Shown in pieces: positions 52,601 through 62,816 of a stretch of 64,000 nucleotides of DNA. Source of the stretch: JAENVU01 sp963756815 (GTDB taxonomy: Bacteria; Actinomycetota; Acidimicrobiia; IMCC26256; JAENVU01). Each line of letters opens with the position of its first letter. The first letter of the stretch is position 1. Made by a program: the position numbers and the translations under genes. The stretch is from assembly GCA_963756815.1 (NCBI GenBank), contig CAVWPR010000026.1, positions 6,544-70,543 of the forward strand, written 5' to 3'. Under the pieces are notes generated by a model. It was not told the DNA's origin. It did not search any database and saw only the letters and a list, made by a program, of their open reading frames with translations.

Positions 52601-55600
52601 CCGCGACGCCGCCCATCGAGCGCACGCTGCCCGAGCCGCGCCCACCGGAGGCCGGTGGTTGGATCCGTCGCCTCTGGCCGTTCCTCATGGCCCATCGACG
52701 CAACGTCGTCATCGCGTTCGGCATGGCCGTCCTCGGTCAGGCGGTCTCCGCGTTCACGCCGATCATCGAGCGGGCGATCGTCGACGACGGCATCGTGGCG
52801 CGCACCGCGCCGGTGTGGCCCTACCTGCTGGTGCTCCTCGCGGCCGGACTCTTCTCTTTCTGGGCCGCGTACGTCCGACGGTGGGTCGGCGGTCGGGTGA
52901 GCCTCGACGTGCAGTACGACCTGCGCGTCGCGATCTTCGAGCGGCTGCAACGGCTCGACTTCGGCACGCACGACGAGCTGCAGACGGGTCAGCTCGTCTC
53001 GCGCTGCGTCGTCGGATCTCGGGCTGCTGCAGGGACTGCTCGCGTTCCTCCCGATCATCGTGGGGAACCTCGTGATGCTGGTCCTGTCGCTGGTGGTGAT
53101 GCTGTTCCTCTCACCGCCGCTGACGCTCGTGATGCTGCTGGCGATCCCGCTCCTGCTGCTCGTCTCGGTGCGCATGCGCAGCGCGATCTTCCCGGCGACC
53201 TGGGACGCGCAGCAGCGCGCCGGCGAGGTGGCCGGCGTCGTCGACGAGGCCGTCACCGGCGTCCGGGTGGTGAAGGGCTTCGGCCAGGAGGAACGCGAGC
53301 TCGACCACCTCGCGGACGCAGCCGGCGGTCTCTACTCGTCCCGCAGCCGGCTCGTCCGTCTCCAGGCGCGCTACTCCCCCGCCCTGCAGGCGATCCCCGC
53401 GTACGGCCAGGTGGGTGTGCTCGCCCTCGGTGGTTGGCTGGCGCTCAACGGCGAGATCTCGCTCGGCACGTTCCTCGCGTTCTCCACGTACCTCGTCCAG
53501 CTGGTCGCCCCGGTCCGCATGTTCGCCGGCCTGTTCGCGATCGCGCAGCAGGCGCGCGCCGGCGGTGAGCGGATCCTCGACATCCTGGACGCGAACACGC
53601 GCGTGGTCGAGACACCCGACGCGGTCGACCTTCCCGCGATCCGCGGCGACGTGCGCTTCGACCAGGTGCGCTTCGGCTACACGCGCAGCACGCCGGTGCT
53701 GGACGGCTTCGACCTGCACGTCGCACCGGGTGAGGTGATCGCGCTCGTCGGCGCGAGCGGCTCCGGCAAGTCGACGGTCACCGGACTGCTCCCCCGGTTC
53801 TACGACGTCGCCGACGGCCGGGTGACGATCGACGGTGTCGACGTCCGGACCGTGACGCTCGACTCGCTCCGCCGCCAGGTGGGTGTGGTGTTCGAGGACG
53901 CGTTCCTCTTCTCGGACTCCGTGCACGCGAACATCGCCTACGGCGCACCCGACGCCACCGACACCGCGGTGCGGGCCGCGGCCGAGGCTGCGGGCGCGAC
54001 GCGGTTCATCGAGGCGCTGCCCGACGGGTTCGGCACGGTCGTCGGCGAACGAGGTCTCACCCTGTCGGGCGGCCAGCGACAGCGGATCGCCCTCGCTCGC
54101 GCCATCCTCAGCGATCCGCGCGTCCTCCTGCTCGACGACGCGACGTCGGCGGTCGACGCGGCGACGGAGGAGGCGATTCACGCGACGCTGCGCGAGCTCA
54201 TGGCCGGGCGCACGACGATCCTGATCGCCCACCGGCGCTCGACGCTCCGGCTCGCCCGCCGCATCGCGCTCATCGAGCACGGCCGCGTCGCCGATCTCGG
54301 CACGCACGAGGAGCTGATGGCGCGCAACGAGCGCTACCGGATGCTCCTCACCGGTCCCGATCTCGCCGACGACCCCGACTCGCTCGACGAGTCCTTCGAG
54401 CACGAGACGCCGCCCGTCGTCGCCGAGGCCGGCGACACCGTGCCCGTCGCGGTCGGCGTCACGCCCAGCGCATGGCGCGCGCCCGCCGCCGTGCCGGTGG
54501 CGACGGCCGCAGTGGCTGCGACGGCCCGGTTCGGCGGCGGCGGTGGTGGAGGAGGCGGAGGCGGCGGCGCGATGGGCATGTCCCTCGCCGCGACGCCAGA
54601 GCTGCTCGCCAAGCTCGAGACACTTCCCCCGGCCGACGACACCCCGCAGGTCGACCTCGAGACCGTGGCGGCGGAGCCGACCGGCCCGTTCCGCATCCTC
54701 GAGTACATCCGGCCGTGGCGGAACTGGCTGCTGTTCGGCCTCGCGCTCGTGGCGCTCGACAGCGCCCTCACGCTGCTCGGCCCACTGCTCGTCGGGCGCG
54801 GCCTCGACTCGGGCGTCAAGGCCGACGACATCACCGTCGTCTGGGTCTCGAGCGCGATCTTCTTCGTCGCGGTGAGCCTCGACTGGCTCGTCACGTGGGC
54901 GTACACGTGGATCACGGGCCGGACCGCGGAGCGTGCGCTCTACGGCCTGCGCATCAAGATCTTCGCCCACCTCGAGCGCATGTCGCTCGACTACTACGAC
55001 CGTGAGCTCGACGGCCGGATCATGACGCGCATGACCACCGACGTGGAGGCGCTGTCGCAGCTGATCCAGACCGGGCTCGTCACCGCCGTCGTCGCCGCCA
55101 TGACGTCGGTCGGCGTCTTCGTGTTCCTCGTGATCCTGTCGCCCGAGCTCGCGCTGGCCGCGGCCGCGGTCCTGCCGCCGCTGGTCTGGGCGACCTGGCA
55201 GTACCGAAAGCGGTCGTCGGTCGCCTACCGCAACGCACGCGAGGCGATCGGGACCGTGAACGCGAACCTGCAGGAGAACCTCTCGGGCGTGCGCGTCGCG
55301 CAGGCCTACGTGCGCGAGGGCCGCAACGTCTCCCACTTCCGCACCGTCAACGAGCAGTATCTGCGCCACCGGCTCGGCGCCCAGAAGCTGATCGCGCTCT
55401 ACTTCCCGTTCGTGCTGCTCCTCGCCGACGTCGGCGCGGTGCTCGTGCTCGGCGTCGGGTCGGTACTCGTGCCACGCGGTGTGGTGACGTCCGGGGTGGT
55501 CATCGCGTTCCTGCTGTACCTCGACATGTTCTTCTCCCCCATCCAGCAGCTGTCGCAGACCCTCGACACCTGGCAACAGGCCGCGGCGTCGCTCGAGAAG

Positions 55601-56432
55601 ATCGAGGAGCTGCTCGACACGCCGAGCGGGACGCCGCCGGCGGCGGCACCCGTGGTCCCCGGACCGCTGCGGGGCGTCGTCGAGTTCCGCGACGTCCGGT
55701 TCTCCTACCCCAACACCGTGGGCGACCCGGCGCTCGACGGCGTGAACGTCACCGTGGCCGCCGGTGAGACGGTCGCGCTCGTCGGCGAGACCGGCGCGGG
55801 CAAGTCGACGCTCGTGAAGCTCGCGGCCCGCTTCTACGACCCGACCGAGGGCACGGTGGCAGTGGACGGCATCGACCTGCGCGACATCGACCTCGGCACG
55901 TTCCGACGGCAGCTCGGCATCGTCCCGCAGGAGGCCTTCCTGTTCACCGGGACGGTCCGGGACAACATCGCCTACGGGCGGCCCGACGCGTCGGAGGCGG
56001 AGGTCGAGGCGGCGGCACGCGCGGTCGGTGCGCACGACTTCGTCGCCTCGCTGCCGCACGGGTACCTCGAACCGGTGAGCGAGCGGGGCCGGTCGTTGTC
56101 GTCCGGCCAGCGCCAGCTGCTCGCGCTCGGCGCGTGCCCGGCTCGTCGACCCCGCGATCCTCCTCCTCGACGAAGCCACCTCCCAACTCGATCTCGCGAG
56201 CGAGGCACGCGTCCAGCAGGCCATGCAGGCCGCTGCGCAGGGGCGCACCACGATCCTCGTCGCGCACCGGCTCCCCACCGCCGCCCGGGCCGATCGCATC
56301 CTCGTCGTCGACGGCGGCCGCGTGGTCGAGGAGGGCACCCACACCACACTCCTCGCGCACGACGGTGCGTACGCCCGACTGTGGGCCTCGTTCACGACCG
56401 CGTCGGAGGACGCCGAGCGCGTCGCGTCCTGA
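52597..56432 (+). CDS. Fused double ABC multidrug exporter (TMD-NBD-TMD-NBD), two frame changes
   Basis: About 1277 residues holding two complete ABC exporter halves. Half one: six helices, then GASGSGKST (Walker A), LSGGQRQRIALARA (signature), LLLDDATSAVD (Walker B, with Asp in place of the catalytic Glu) and AHRRST. Half two: GETGAGKST, LSSGQRQLLALAR, LLLDEATSQLD and AHRLPT. The halves are joined by a linker containing 12 Gly in a row (54533-54568). An extra T at 53005 and an extra G at about 56130 break the frame; both sit in highly conserved motifs. NBD1 has a degenerate Walker B, so ATP hydrolysis may occur mainly at one site. It probably exports drugs or lipids under control of the MarR protein. 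Confidence 0.88.
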
Positions 56433-56475
56433 CCGGACCGGCGGCGCACGAGCGCCGATCGGCGATGATCCGGCG

Positions 56476-57701
56476 ATGCCCACGAAGCGGTCCAGCGACA
56501 CGGTCATCGTCGTCGGCGCGGGACCCGGCGGCAGCGTCGCGGCGATCCTCCTGGCCCGGTCGGGTTGGGACGTCACGGTGCTCGAACGCGTCGCGGCACC
56601 CACGGCGGTGGGTGCCGGAATCCTCCTGCAGCCGAACGGACTCGCGGTGCTGTACGGGCTCGGTCTGCGCGACGCGTTGCGCGCTCGTGCCCACGAGATC
56701 CGGGGTGGGGCGATCCGCACCCACCGCGGCCGTGTGCTGCTGCGGACGCGCGTGCCCGACTTCGGCGACGGACTCGACCATCTGCTCGCGCTGCGGCGCA
56801 GTCACCTCGCGACCGTGGTGACCGACGCGCTGGCCGACGAGCCGAACGTCGAGCTCCGGACCGGCGCCGAGGTGCTGCGCGCGTCGGCGGCGGGTGACGT
56901 CACCGTCGGCGCCGGGCCGGACGAGCAGCACCTCGAGGCCGACCTCGTCGTCGCGGCGGACGGCGTGCGGTCGCCGGTCCGCACCACCGCCGGCTTCGCC
57001 GCGACCCTCGAGACGACCACCCACACGTACCTGCGGGCGATCGTCGCATCACCCGACGGCGATCACGACTCCGACGAGCAGACGGAGTTCTGGACCCCAC
57101 TCGGGCTCTTCGGCTCGTCGCCACTCGGGGACGGCACCACGTACTTCTTCGCCGACGCCGACGCACCGCGGGTGCGCGCGGCGCTCGATGCCGGCGACCT
57201 CGGTGGGCTGCGCGACGACGTGGTCGTCGGTCCTCGACGAGCGTCCGGTCCGCTGTTGGGGGGAATCGCGACCGTCGACGATCTGCTCGTGAACCGTGTA
57301 CAGCGCGTCGACGCGACGTCGTTCGCCCACGGTCGCGTCGCCCTCCTGGGCGACGCCGCGCACGCGATGGCGCCGAATCTCGGGCAGGGGGCCAACAGCG
57401 CGCTCGGTGGACGCCGCCGTGCTCACGCAGGAGCTCGCCGATGGTGGCGAGGTCGGCGCGGCCCTCGCGGCCTACGACACGCGGCGACGGCCTGCGGTGC
57501 GGAAGAGTGCAGCGCGACGCGGAGCGGCTCGCTCGGGCCGCGGGCATGCGCAACGGTGCAGCGCGGTGGCTCAGGGACACCGTCGTCTCGCGCACCCCTG
57601 CGTCGGCGACGACGCGCCGGTTCCGCTCCGTGCAGCAGGAGGACCCGGCCACGCTGCTCCGCTCGCTCACACGCTGGACGAACGGGGCGTCCGGCTCCTA
57701 G
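56476..57701 (+). CDS. FAD-dependent monooxygenase (PHBH/UbiH type), two frame changes
   Basis: About 408 residues of the class A flavin monooxygenase family. VIVVGAGPGGSVAAILLARSG binds the FAD ADP part, VVAADGVRSPVR is the DG motif, and GRVALLGDAAHAMAPNLGQGAN is the GD motif. An extra G at about 57406 and an extra A at about 57505 shift the frame in the helical C-terminus (ALVDAAVLTQELADGGE, then KVQRDAERLARAAGMRNG). It would hydroxylate an aromatic or polycyclic substrate with NAD(P)H. The stop TAG is shared as a CTAG palindrome with the convergent flavodoxin gene. Confidence 0.86.
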
Positions 57702-58220
57702 CGATCGTCCGCGCCCCAAGCGCGCGCGTGGGCCTCCTCGTCCTCCACGAGGCGCCCCTGCTTGGTGACGAGGAAGCTCTTGCGGCTCGACCGCGAGGGT
57801 GCAGCCGTGCCGGCGCAACCGCTTCCCGATGCCCTTCGACGGCGCGGCCCGGTGAACGCGGCCGGACCCTCCATCCGGGTGTCGAAGGCCGCGGCCTCGG
57901 TCACCTCCAACCGCTCGAGCCCGTCGAACCAGTCGCGCAGGCCCGGACCCTCCGCGTCGGGGTCGAGGGTCAGCTCGCTCCCTTCCTTGCCCGCCGCCTC
58001 CACCGCCGCCTTCCGCGTGCTCTCGCGCGTCATGCCGTGGACGTGGGTCGGGCCGCCGACGACGAGCAGATCGACGCCGTCGCGGAGCGCGGCATCGGCG
58101 TGATCGACCGACGTCACCACGACATCGTCGCCGGTCACGCCACGGATGCCCTCCGCGATCGCATCCGCGACGAGATGCGTGTTCCCGTACATCGACTCGT
58201 ACACCACGACCGTCTTCATC
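57698..58220 (-). CDS. Flavodoxin domain protein, two compensating frame changes
   Basis: About 173 residues. VVVYESMYGNTHLVADAIAEGIR is the FMN phosphate loop and LLVVGGPTHVHGMTRESTRKAA the isoalloxazine loop of flavodoxins. One missing G near 57850 and one extra base near 57780 shift and restore the frame, so that KGIGKRLRRHGCTLAVEPQ is read out of frame between two in-frame parts and the C-terminal FLVTKQGRLVEDEEAHA remains intact. It would carry electrons or act in stress response; the partner is unknown. The ATG at 58220 has AGGAGG 6 nt upstream. The neighbouring FAD monooxygenase is convergent, so they are not one operon. Confidence 0.85.
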
Positions 58221-58336
58221 CGGCACCTCCTCGTCTCCGGCCATCGTCGTGAAGCGACAGCCACATCAACAGGGCCGGAAGTCCCTCCCCGGCACCGCAG
58301 CGGGAATCGCCGCCGATCGGTAGCGTTGACGCTCGT

Positions 58337-58858
58337 ATGCCGATCCAGCGCCTCAACCACGCCGTGCTCTACGTCCGCGACATCGAGCGGACGAAGGACT
58401 TCTACGAGCAGGCGCTCGGGTTCCGGGTGGTGATGGAGATGGCGGGCAAGGCCGCGTTCTTCCAGGCGCCCGGATCCACCAACGACCACGACCTCGGCAC
58501 CTTCGCGATCGGGCCGAGCGCCGGGCCGTCCGAGGCCGGCCGGCGGACGGTCGGGCTGTACCACCTCGCCTGGGAGGTCGACACGCTCGCCGAGCTGAGC
58601 CGCCTGCGCGACGTGCTGAGCGAGCGAGGCGCGCTCGTCGGCGCCTCGGACCACGGCACCACGAAGTCGCTCTACGCGCAGGACCCCGACGGCAACGAGT
58701 TCGAGGTGGCCTGGGTCGTGCCCCTGCAGCTCCTCGACGACGCCGCGATCGAGTCGCGCGACCGCATCGGCCACCTCGACCTGGCCAAGGAGCTCGCGCG
58801 GTACGGGCCCGACACCGAGGGCGGCGTCGGGATCTCCCACGCCGCAGCCACGACCTGA
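58337..58858 (+). CDS. VOC family protein (glyoxalase/extradiol dioxygenase-like)
   Basis: A 173-residue vicinal-oxygen-chelate protein. LNHAVLYVRDIERTKDFYEQALGFRVVM opens the first beta-alpha-beta-beta-beta module and HLAWEVDTLAELSRLRDVLSERG with SLYAQDPDGNEFEVAW the second, including the metal Glu. This is the type 1 catechol 2,3-dioxygenase-like or glyoxalase-like group. It may cleave a catechol, isomerise or bind a drug. TAGCGT lies 10 nt before the ATG. The tail region is short and polar. It is convergent with the MarR gene downstream. Confidence 0.87.
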   Translation: MPIQRLNHAVLYVRDIERTKDFYEQALGFRVVMEMAGKAAFFQAPGSTNDHDLGTFAIGPSAGPSEAGRRTVGLYHLAWEVDTLAELSRLRDVLSERGALVGASDHGTTKSLYAQDPDGNEFEVAWVVPLQLLDDAAIESRDRIGHLDLAKELARYGPDTEGGVGISHAAATT

Positions 58859-58867
58859 CGACCGCGT

Positions 58868-59344
58868 TCAGGACCCGGCCGGTGGCCGGGTCCGGATGGC
58901 TTCGTTGAGCCGCCCGAGCAGGCGGCCGAACGTCGCCCGGTCGGCGACGGACCAGTCAGCGACGAGATCGCCGATGCGCTGCTCCCGCGCCGCACGGACC
59001 GCGTCCATGCGTCGTTGCCCGGACGCGGTCAGCTCGACGAGGCTCACCCGCCGGTCACGCGGGTCGTGCTTCCGGCGCACGAGCCCGGCCGCCTCCATCG
59101 TGGCGACCTGACGGGTGACCGTCGTCGCATCGAGCCCCACCAGCTCCGCGAGGCCGTTGATGCTCAGCGGCGCTTCGGTCGCGAGGGTGCGGGCGAGCAC
59201 GTAGCTCGCACGGTCGAGGTCCCGGTAGAGGGTCGACCGGCGGCTCATCCCCTCGAGGGTGCGGGTGAGCATCGCCAGCTCCGTCTCCATCCGGCCGAGC
59301 GCGGCGTTCGCCCCCGGCGTCGCCGCCACCGTCCGACCCGTCAT
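58868..59344 (-). CDS. MarR-family repressor of the MFS exporter
   Basis: A 158-residue MarR regulator: LSINGLAELVGLDATTVTRQVATMEAAGLVRRKHDPRDRRVSLVELTASGQRR is the winged helix-turn-helix with DPRDRR in the wing. Dimerisation helices flank it. It is divergent from the MFS gene, and the 62-bp gap holds a perfect 15-bp palindrome, so it almost certainly represses both genes. The ATG has GGAGCAGGAG upstream. A -10 box TAACTT (59363-59368 reverse strand) adjoins the palindrome. Confidence 0.92.
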   Translation of the reverse strand: MTGRTVAATPGANAALGRMETELAMLTRTLEGMSRRSTLYRDLDRASYVLARTLATEAPLSINGLAELVGLDATTVTRQVATMEAAGLVRRKHDPRDRRVSLVELTASGQRRMDAVRAAREQRIGDLVADWSVADRATFGRLLGRLNEAIRTRPPAGS

Positions 59345-59368
59345 CCGATTGCTCCTGCTCCGAAGTTA

Positions 59369-59383
59369 CCTGTATGATACAGG
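59369..59383. promoter_or_regulatory. MarR operator, perfect palindrome
   Basis: CCTGTATGATACAGG is an exact inverted repeat with 7-bp arms around a central G. It covers the -10 box TATGAT of the MFS promoter (with TTGCTC at 59349-59354 as -35) and touches the -10 box of the marR gene, as expected for a site that represses both. Confidence 0.85.
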
Positions 59384-59406
59384 CTTCACCTCCGGAAAGA
59401 CCAGCC

Positions 59407-61098
59407 ATGACCGACCCCCAACCCGCGGACCACCCCGCGCTCGATCCCCGGCGTTGGATCACGCTCGTCATCATCCTCATGGCGGTGCTCATCGCGGCGC
59501 TCGACACGACGGTGCTGAACGTCGCGATCCCCACGATCCTGCGCGACTTCGACACCACCCTGCCGAAGCTGCAGTGGGTGATCACGGGCTACAGCCTCAC
59601 GTTCGCGGCGCTGCTCATCATCGGCGGCCGGCTCGCCGACATCCACGGCGCGCGCCGCATCTTCATGATCGGTGCCGGGCTGTTCGCGATCGGCTCGTTG
59701 GTCGCGGCGCTGTCGACGGGCGTGGTGACGCTCGTGATCGGCGAGGCCGTCATCGAGGGCGTCGGAGCGTCGCTGATGCTGCCGGCGACACTCGGAATCC
59801 TCACGAGCAGCTTCCAGGGCCGAGAGCGTGCCACGGCGTTCGCGGCGTGGGGCGCGGTGATGGGCGCGGCCGTCGCGCTCGGTCCGCTGCTCGGCGGGTT
59901 CCTCACCACGAACTACTCGTGGCGGTGGGCGTTCGTGGTCAACGTGATCATCGCCCCGTCTGCCATCGTCGGCGCGATCCTGTTCATGCGGGAGCCGGCC
60001 CGATCGGGCACACGGGAGCGCATCGACGTCCCCGGGGCGCTCCTGATCTCCTCCGGGATGTTGCTCCTCGTCTTCGGGATCAGTGAGGGATCCACGTACG
60101 GATGGTGGTCACCGCAGTCGTCGTTCACGATCGCCGGGGTGCACCTCTGGCCCGTGGACCGACCGGTCTCGATCGTGCCGATCGCGTTCCTGCTCTCCGC
60201 CGCGCTGCTCACCGGGTTCGTCCGCGTCGAGCTCGCCAAGGAACGCACGCACCGCGACCCGCTCTTCGAGTTCAGCAACCTCCGCCGGCTGGGATTCCGC
60301 TACGGGCTCGCGACCCTGGTGGTGCTGGCCATGGGCCAGACCGCGTTCCTGCTCGTGATCTCGGTCCTTCTCCAGGACGGTCGCCACCTCAGCGCGCTGG
60401 ACACCGGGCTGTGGCTGGTGCCCTCGGGGGTCTTCATCGTCATCGGCGCCCAGGTCGGCGCCCGGCTCACGCGCCGGATCGGTACGACGGGCGTGGTGCG
60501 GCTGGGGCTCTTCCTCGAGGCCGCAGGGCTCGCCATCACCGCGATCGTGATCGGCCCGAACGTGTCCTTCCTCGCGGTCCAGCCGGGGTTCGCCCTCTTC
60601 GGCATCGGCATCGGGTTCGGGGGATCGCAGCTGACGAACGTGATCCTGTCGGACGTGGAGCCCGAGAAGTCCGGTGCCGCGAGCGGCGCGAACAGCACGG
60701 TGCGCATGATCGGCTCGTCGCTCGGCGTCGCCATCATGAGCGCACTGCTCAGCGTGTTCACGGTCCGGCACGCGGTCGACGGCGTGCGCAACGCGCACGG
60801 CCTGTCGCCGGAGCTCCAGGCGCGTGCGGTCGCGCTCATCCATCGCGGTGGCGTCAGCTTCCGGCCGCCCCACGGCATGTCACCGCGCGAGCTCGCAACG
60901 CTGCAGCACACGCTGGCCGACGCGATCGCGACGGCCGCCCGGACGCCGCTGATCGCGGCGACCGGGTTCGTCACCGTCGGACTTCTGGTCTCGTTCCTCA
61001 TCCCGCCCGTCGGGCCGCCGGTGGGCCCGGCCGCCGACGAGCTCGTCGAGCAGGAGCACGAGGCCGAGCTGATGGCCGAAGCGGTCGCCATCCACTGA
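59407..61098 (+). CDS. MFS drug exporter, DHA2 (14-TMS) family
   Basis: A 563-residue major-facilitator protein with about 14 membrane helices. MAVLIAALDTTVLNVAIPTI is the DHA2 first-helix motif D1 (LDxTVxNVAxP), GRLADIHGARRIFMIG is motif A between helices 2 and 3, and GPLLGGFLTTNYSWRWAFVVNV is motif C. The C-terminus is acidic (VEQEHEAELMAEAV). It would export drugs, dyes or toxic metabolites by proton antiport. The ATG at 59407 has GGAAAG upstream. The gene is repressed by the divergent MarR regulator. Confidence 0.93.
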   Translation: MTDPQPADHPALDPRRWITLVIILMAVLIAALDTTVLNVAIPTILRDFDTTLPKLQWVITGYSLTFAALLIIGGRLADIHGARRIFMIGAGLFAIGSLVAALSTGVVTLVIGEAVIEGVGASLMLPATLGILTSSFQGRERATAFAAWGAVMGAAVALGPLLGGFLTTNYSWRWAFVVNVIIAPSAIVGAILFMREPARSGTRERIDVPGALLISSGMLLLVFGISEGSTYGWWSPQSSFTIAGVHLWPVDRPVSIVPIAFLLSAALLTGFVRVELAKERTHRDPLFEFSNLRRLGFRYGLATLVVLAMGQTAFLLVISVLLQDGRHLSALDTGLWLVPSGVFIVIGAQVGARLTRRIGTTGVVRLGLFLEAAGLAITAIVIGPNVSFLAVQPGFALFGIGIGFGGSQLTNVILSDVEPEKSGAASGANSTVRMIGSSLGVAIMSALLSVFTVRHAVDGVRNAHGLSPELQARAVALIHRGGVSFRPPHGMSPRELATLQHTLADAIATAARTPLIAATGFVTVGLLVSFLIPPVGPPVGPAADELVEQEHEAELMAEAVAIH

Positions 61099-61103
61099 CC
61101 CGC

Positions 61104-61715
61104 TCAGAGGGCGGGCCCGGTGCTGCGCAGCTTGTCGACCTCGGCCATTGCGGTCCGCAGCTCGACCAGCCACGCGTCGGCATGCTGCCCGACGAGCTGG
61201 ACGCACCACGCGAGCGCCTCGGAGCGCGAACGGGCGACGCCGCTGTCGACGAGGGTGTCGAGGACGCGGCGCTGGTCCTGGCGCAGCCGGGTCATCGCCG
61301 GTGCGGCCAGCTGCGTGAAGACCTCGCGGGTCTCCCCGATCGACGCGCCCCACGACAGGGTGCGCCCGTACCGGGCCTCCGCCTCGTCGGCGATCTGCAT
61401 CCGCTCCGTCCGGGTGTCCTCCCGGAACCGGCTGATGCGTCCGGCGGCCGCCGCGCTCGCCGCGTCCGGCTCGGCCGGCGCGTCGGCCGGCGGGCTCAGC
61501 TCGCCCACGACGACGATCTCGTCCCGATCGATGCTGATGTCAGGGGTTCCGGTGAACCACCCATCCGGCAACCGCCCGGCGAGCCACGCGGCCGCGTCGT
61601 CGGTCGACGGCAGGTCGGCCTGCTGCCAACCCCCGGGGCGGCCGAAGCCTCGTCCTCCCCGTCGGCCCCGGCGACCACGGTCGCCTCGGGACCTCGAACC
61701 TTGTCGTTCCTCCAC
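61104..61715 (-). CDS. Conserved hypothetical protein with RGG-rich N-terminus
   Basis: A 203-residue protein. The N-terminus is a repeat of Arg and Gly (RSRGDRGRRGRRGGRGFGRPGG), similar to RGG boxes that bind RNA or DNA. It is followed by a compact part DDAAAWLAGRLPDGWFTGTPDISIDRDEIVVVGELSPP and a helical C-terminal domain (RISRFREDTRTERMQIADEAEARYGRTLSWGASIGETREVFTQLAAPAM, DTLVDSGVARSRSEALAWCVQLV). No known family was identified. The GTG at 61715 is chosen because AGAGGAGC precedes it by 6 nt. A strong palindrome lies 20 bp upstream, so it is probably regulated. Confidence 0.75.
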   Translation of the reverse strand: MEERQGSRSRGDRGRRGRRGGRGFGRPGGWQQADLPSTDDAAAWLAGRLPDGWFTGTPDISIDRDEIVVVGELSPPADAPAEPDAASAAAAGRISRFREDTRTERMQIADEAEARYGRTLSWGASIGETREVFTQLAAPAMTRLRQDQRRVLDTLVDSGVARSRSEALAWCVQLVGQHADAWLVELRTAMAEVDKLRSTGPAL

Positions 61716-61734
61716 GGGAGCTCCTCTCACTTCT

Positions 61735-61760
61735 AACGTTGTAACCTGACTTACAACATT
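61735..61760. promoter_or_regulatory. Inverted-repeat operator upstream of the RGG-rich gene
   Basis: GTTGTAA (61738-61744) and TTACAAC (61751-61757) are perfect arms around CCTGAC; extended outward they give 10-bp arms with one mismatch. The A/T content is unusual for this DNA, and the site lies 20 bp before the GTG at 61715, inside its promoter region. Confidence 0.7.
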
Positions 61761-61863
61761 ACACAGCGGCGCCTATTCCCGAGCGCGAGAAGATGCCGCG
61801 GCTTCGTTCGGGCCGCCCCCGGGTACTCGGTGTGCGTCCGCGCCCCGCCACGAGGAGGCCCGC

Positions 61864-62022
61864 ATGGTTGCGCCCGATTCCCGCCCGAGCGATCGCGCCG
61901 AGCCGGTCAGAGAGGCGCTCGCTGCGCTGAACGCCGACGAGGTCATCGACGACCCCGACGACCTCGAGGATCGGCCGGAGCCACCGCCGGCCGCGACGCC
62001 CGACAGCCCCAATCCGATCTGA
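61864..62022 (+). CDS. Small acidic protein (52 aa)
   Basis: A 52-residue ORF with GAGGAGG 6 nt before the ATG, one of the clearest ribosome sites in the window, and good codon bias. The C-terminal half is very acidic and Pro-rich (NADEVIDDPDDLEDRPEPPPAA). No family was recognised. It is divergent from the RGG-rich gene across a 148-bp gap that contains the palindrome, and ends 20 bp from the convergent DUF899 gene. Confidence 0.65.
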   Translation: MVAPDSRPSDRAEPVREALAALNADEVIDDPDDLEDRPEPPPAATPDSPNPI

Positions 62023-62042
62023 GGCGCGCGGGCGCGCGACGC

Positions 62043-62787
62043 CTACGAGGCGAAGTTCGGCTGCGCCGCCCGCACCGACTCGCTGCGGCCCTTCGGCTCC
62101 TCCCAGTCCTCCTGCCGGCCGAGCGCGGTCAGATCGAGGAAGTAGTACGAGCCGCCGGTCGACTCGAGGCCCCGCGCGTACTGCGAGTACGTGTGGAACA
62201 GACGGCCGTCGACGGTGAGGAAGCAGCTCCGGCCGGGCATCTCGAACGGTTGCGGCGACGAGAAGAAGTTCTCACCCCTCGTCTCGTACCCGGCACGGTC
62301 GCGGTAGTTGTAGGTGTCGGCACCGACCGACTCGTCGATCGTGACCCCGAAATCGAGATTGAAGTCGCTGCCGTTCGACGAGTACCACGGCAGGTCCCAT
62401 CCCTGCAGCGACTTCCACCGCTCCAGCTTCTCGAGCGGCGCGCGCGAGACGAGGGCGTAGCTGGTGTCGCGGACGGCGAGATGCTCGATCGAACGCGTCG
62501 GAGATCTCCGCCGTTCCCGCGGTGCAGCTCGAGCAGCCCTCCTCCCACTCCGGGTCGTACATGAAGTGGTAGACGATGAGCTGACGACGACCTTCGAACA
62601 GGTCCCGCAGCCCGACCTCGCCCTGCGGACCGTGGAGGACGTAGTTCTTCTCGATCTCCTCCATCGGGAGGTTGCGCCGTTCCACGTTCAGCGCGTCGCG
62701 CAGCCGCGTCAGCTCCTTCTCCTTCGCCAACAGCTCGGTGCGGGCAGCGAGCCACTCGTCGTGGTCGACGATGCGGGGCAGGCTCAT
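62043..62787 (-). CDS. DUF899 family thioredoxin-fold protein, one frame change
   Basis: About 247 residues of the DUF899 (predicted dithiol-disulfide oxidoreductase) family. EWLAARTELLAKEKELTRLRDALNVERRNLP is its helical start, YHFMYDPEWEEGCSSCTAGTAEISDAF holds the CSSC pair, and LVSRAPLEKLERWKSLQGWDLPWYSSNGSDFNLDFGVT is a strong family motif. The frame changes at about 62487 (CGATCGAACG). The C-terminal motif HTYSQYARGLESTGGSYYFLD is intact. Function unknown; redox or thiol chemistry is suggested by CSSC. The ATG at 62787 fits the family start. Divergent from the gene at 62817. Confidence 0.85.
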
Positions 62788-62816
62788 CGGTCGTCCTCCG
62801 GTTCGGGATGGGATCG

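Noticed and set aside
20398..57701. Programmed ribosomal frameshifting as the reason for the broken frames
   Set aside because: The sites share no slippery heptamer or common signal, occur in unrelated genes, need both insertions and deletions, and sometimes come as cancelling pairs; sequence error is simpler.
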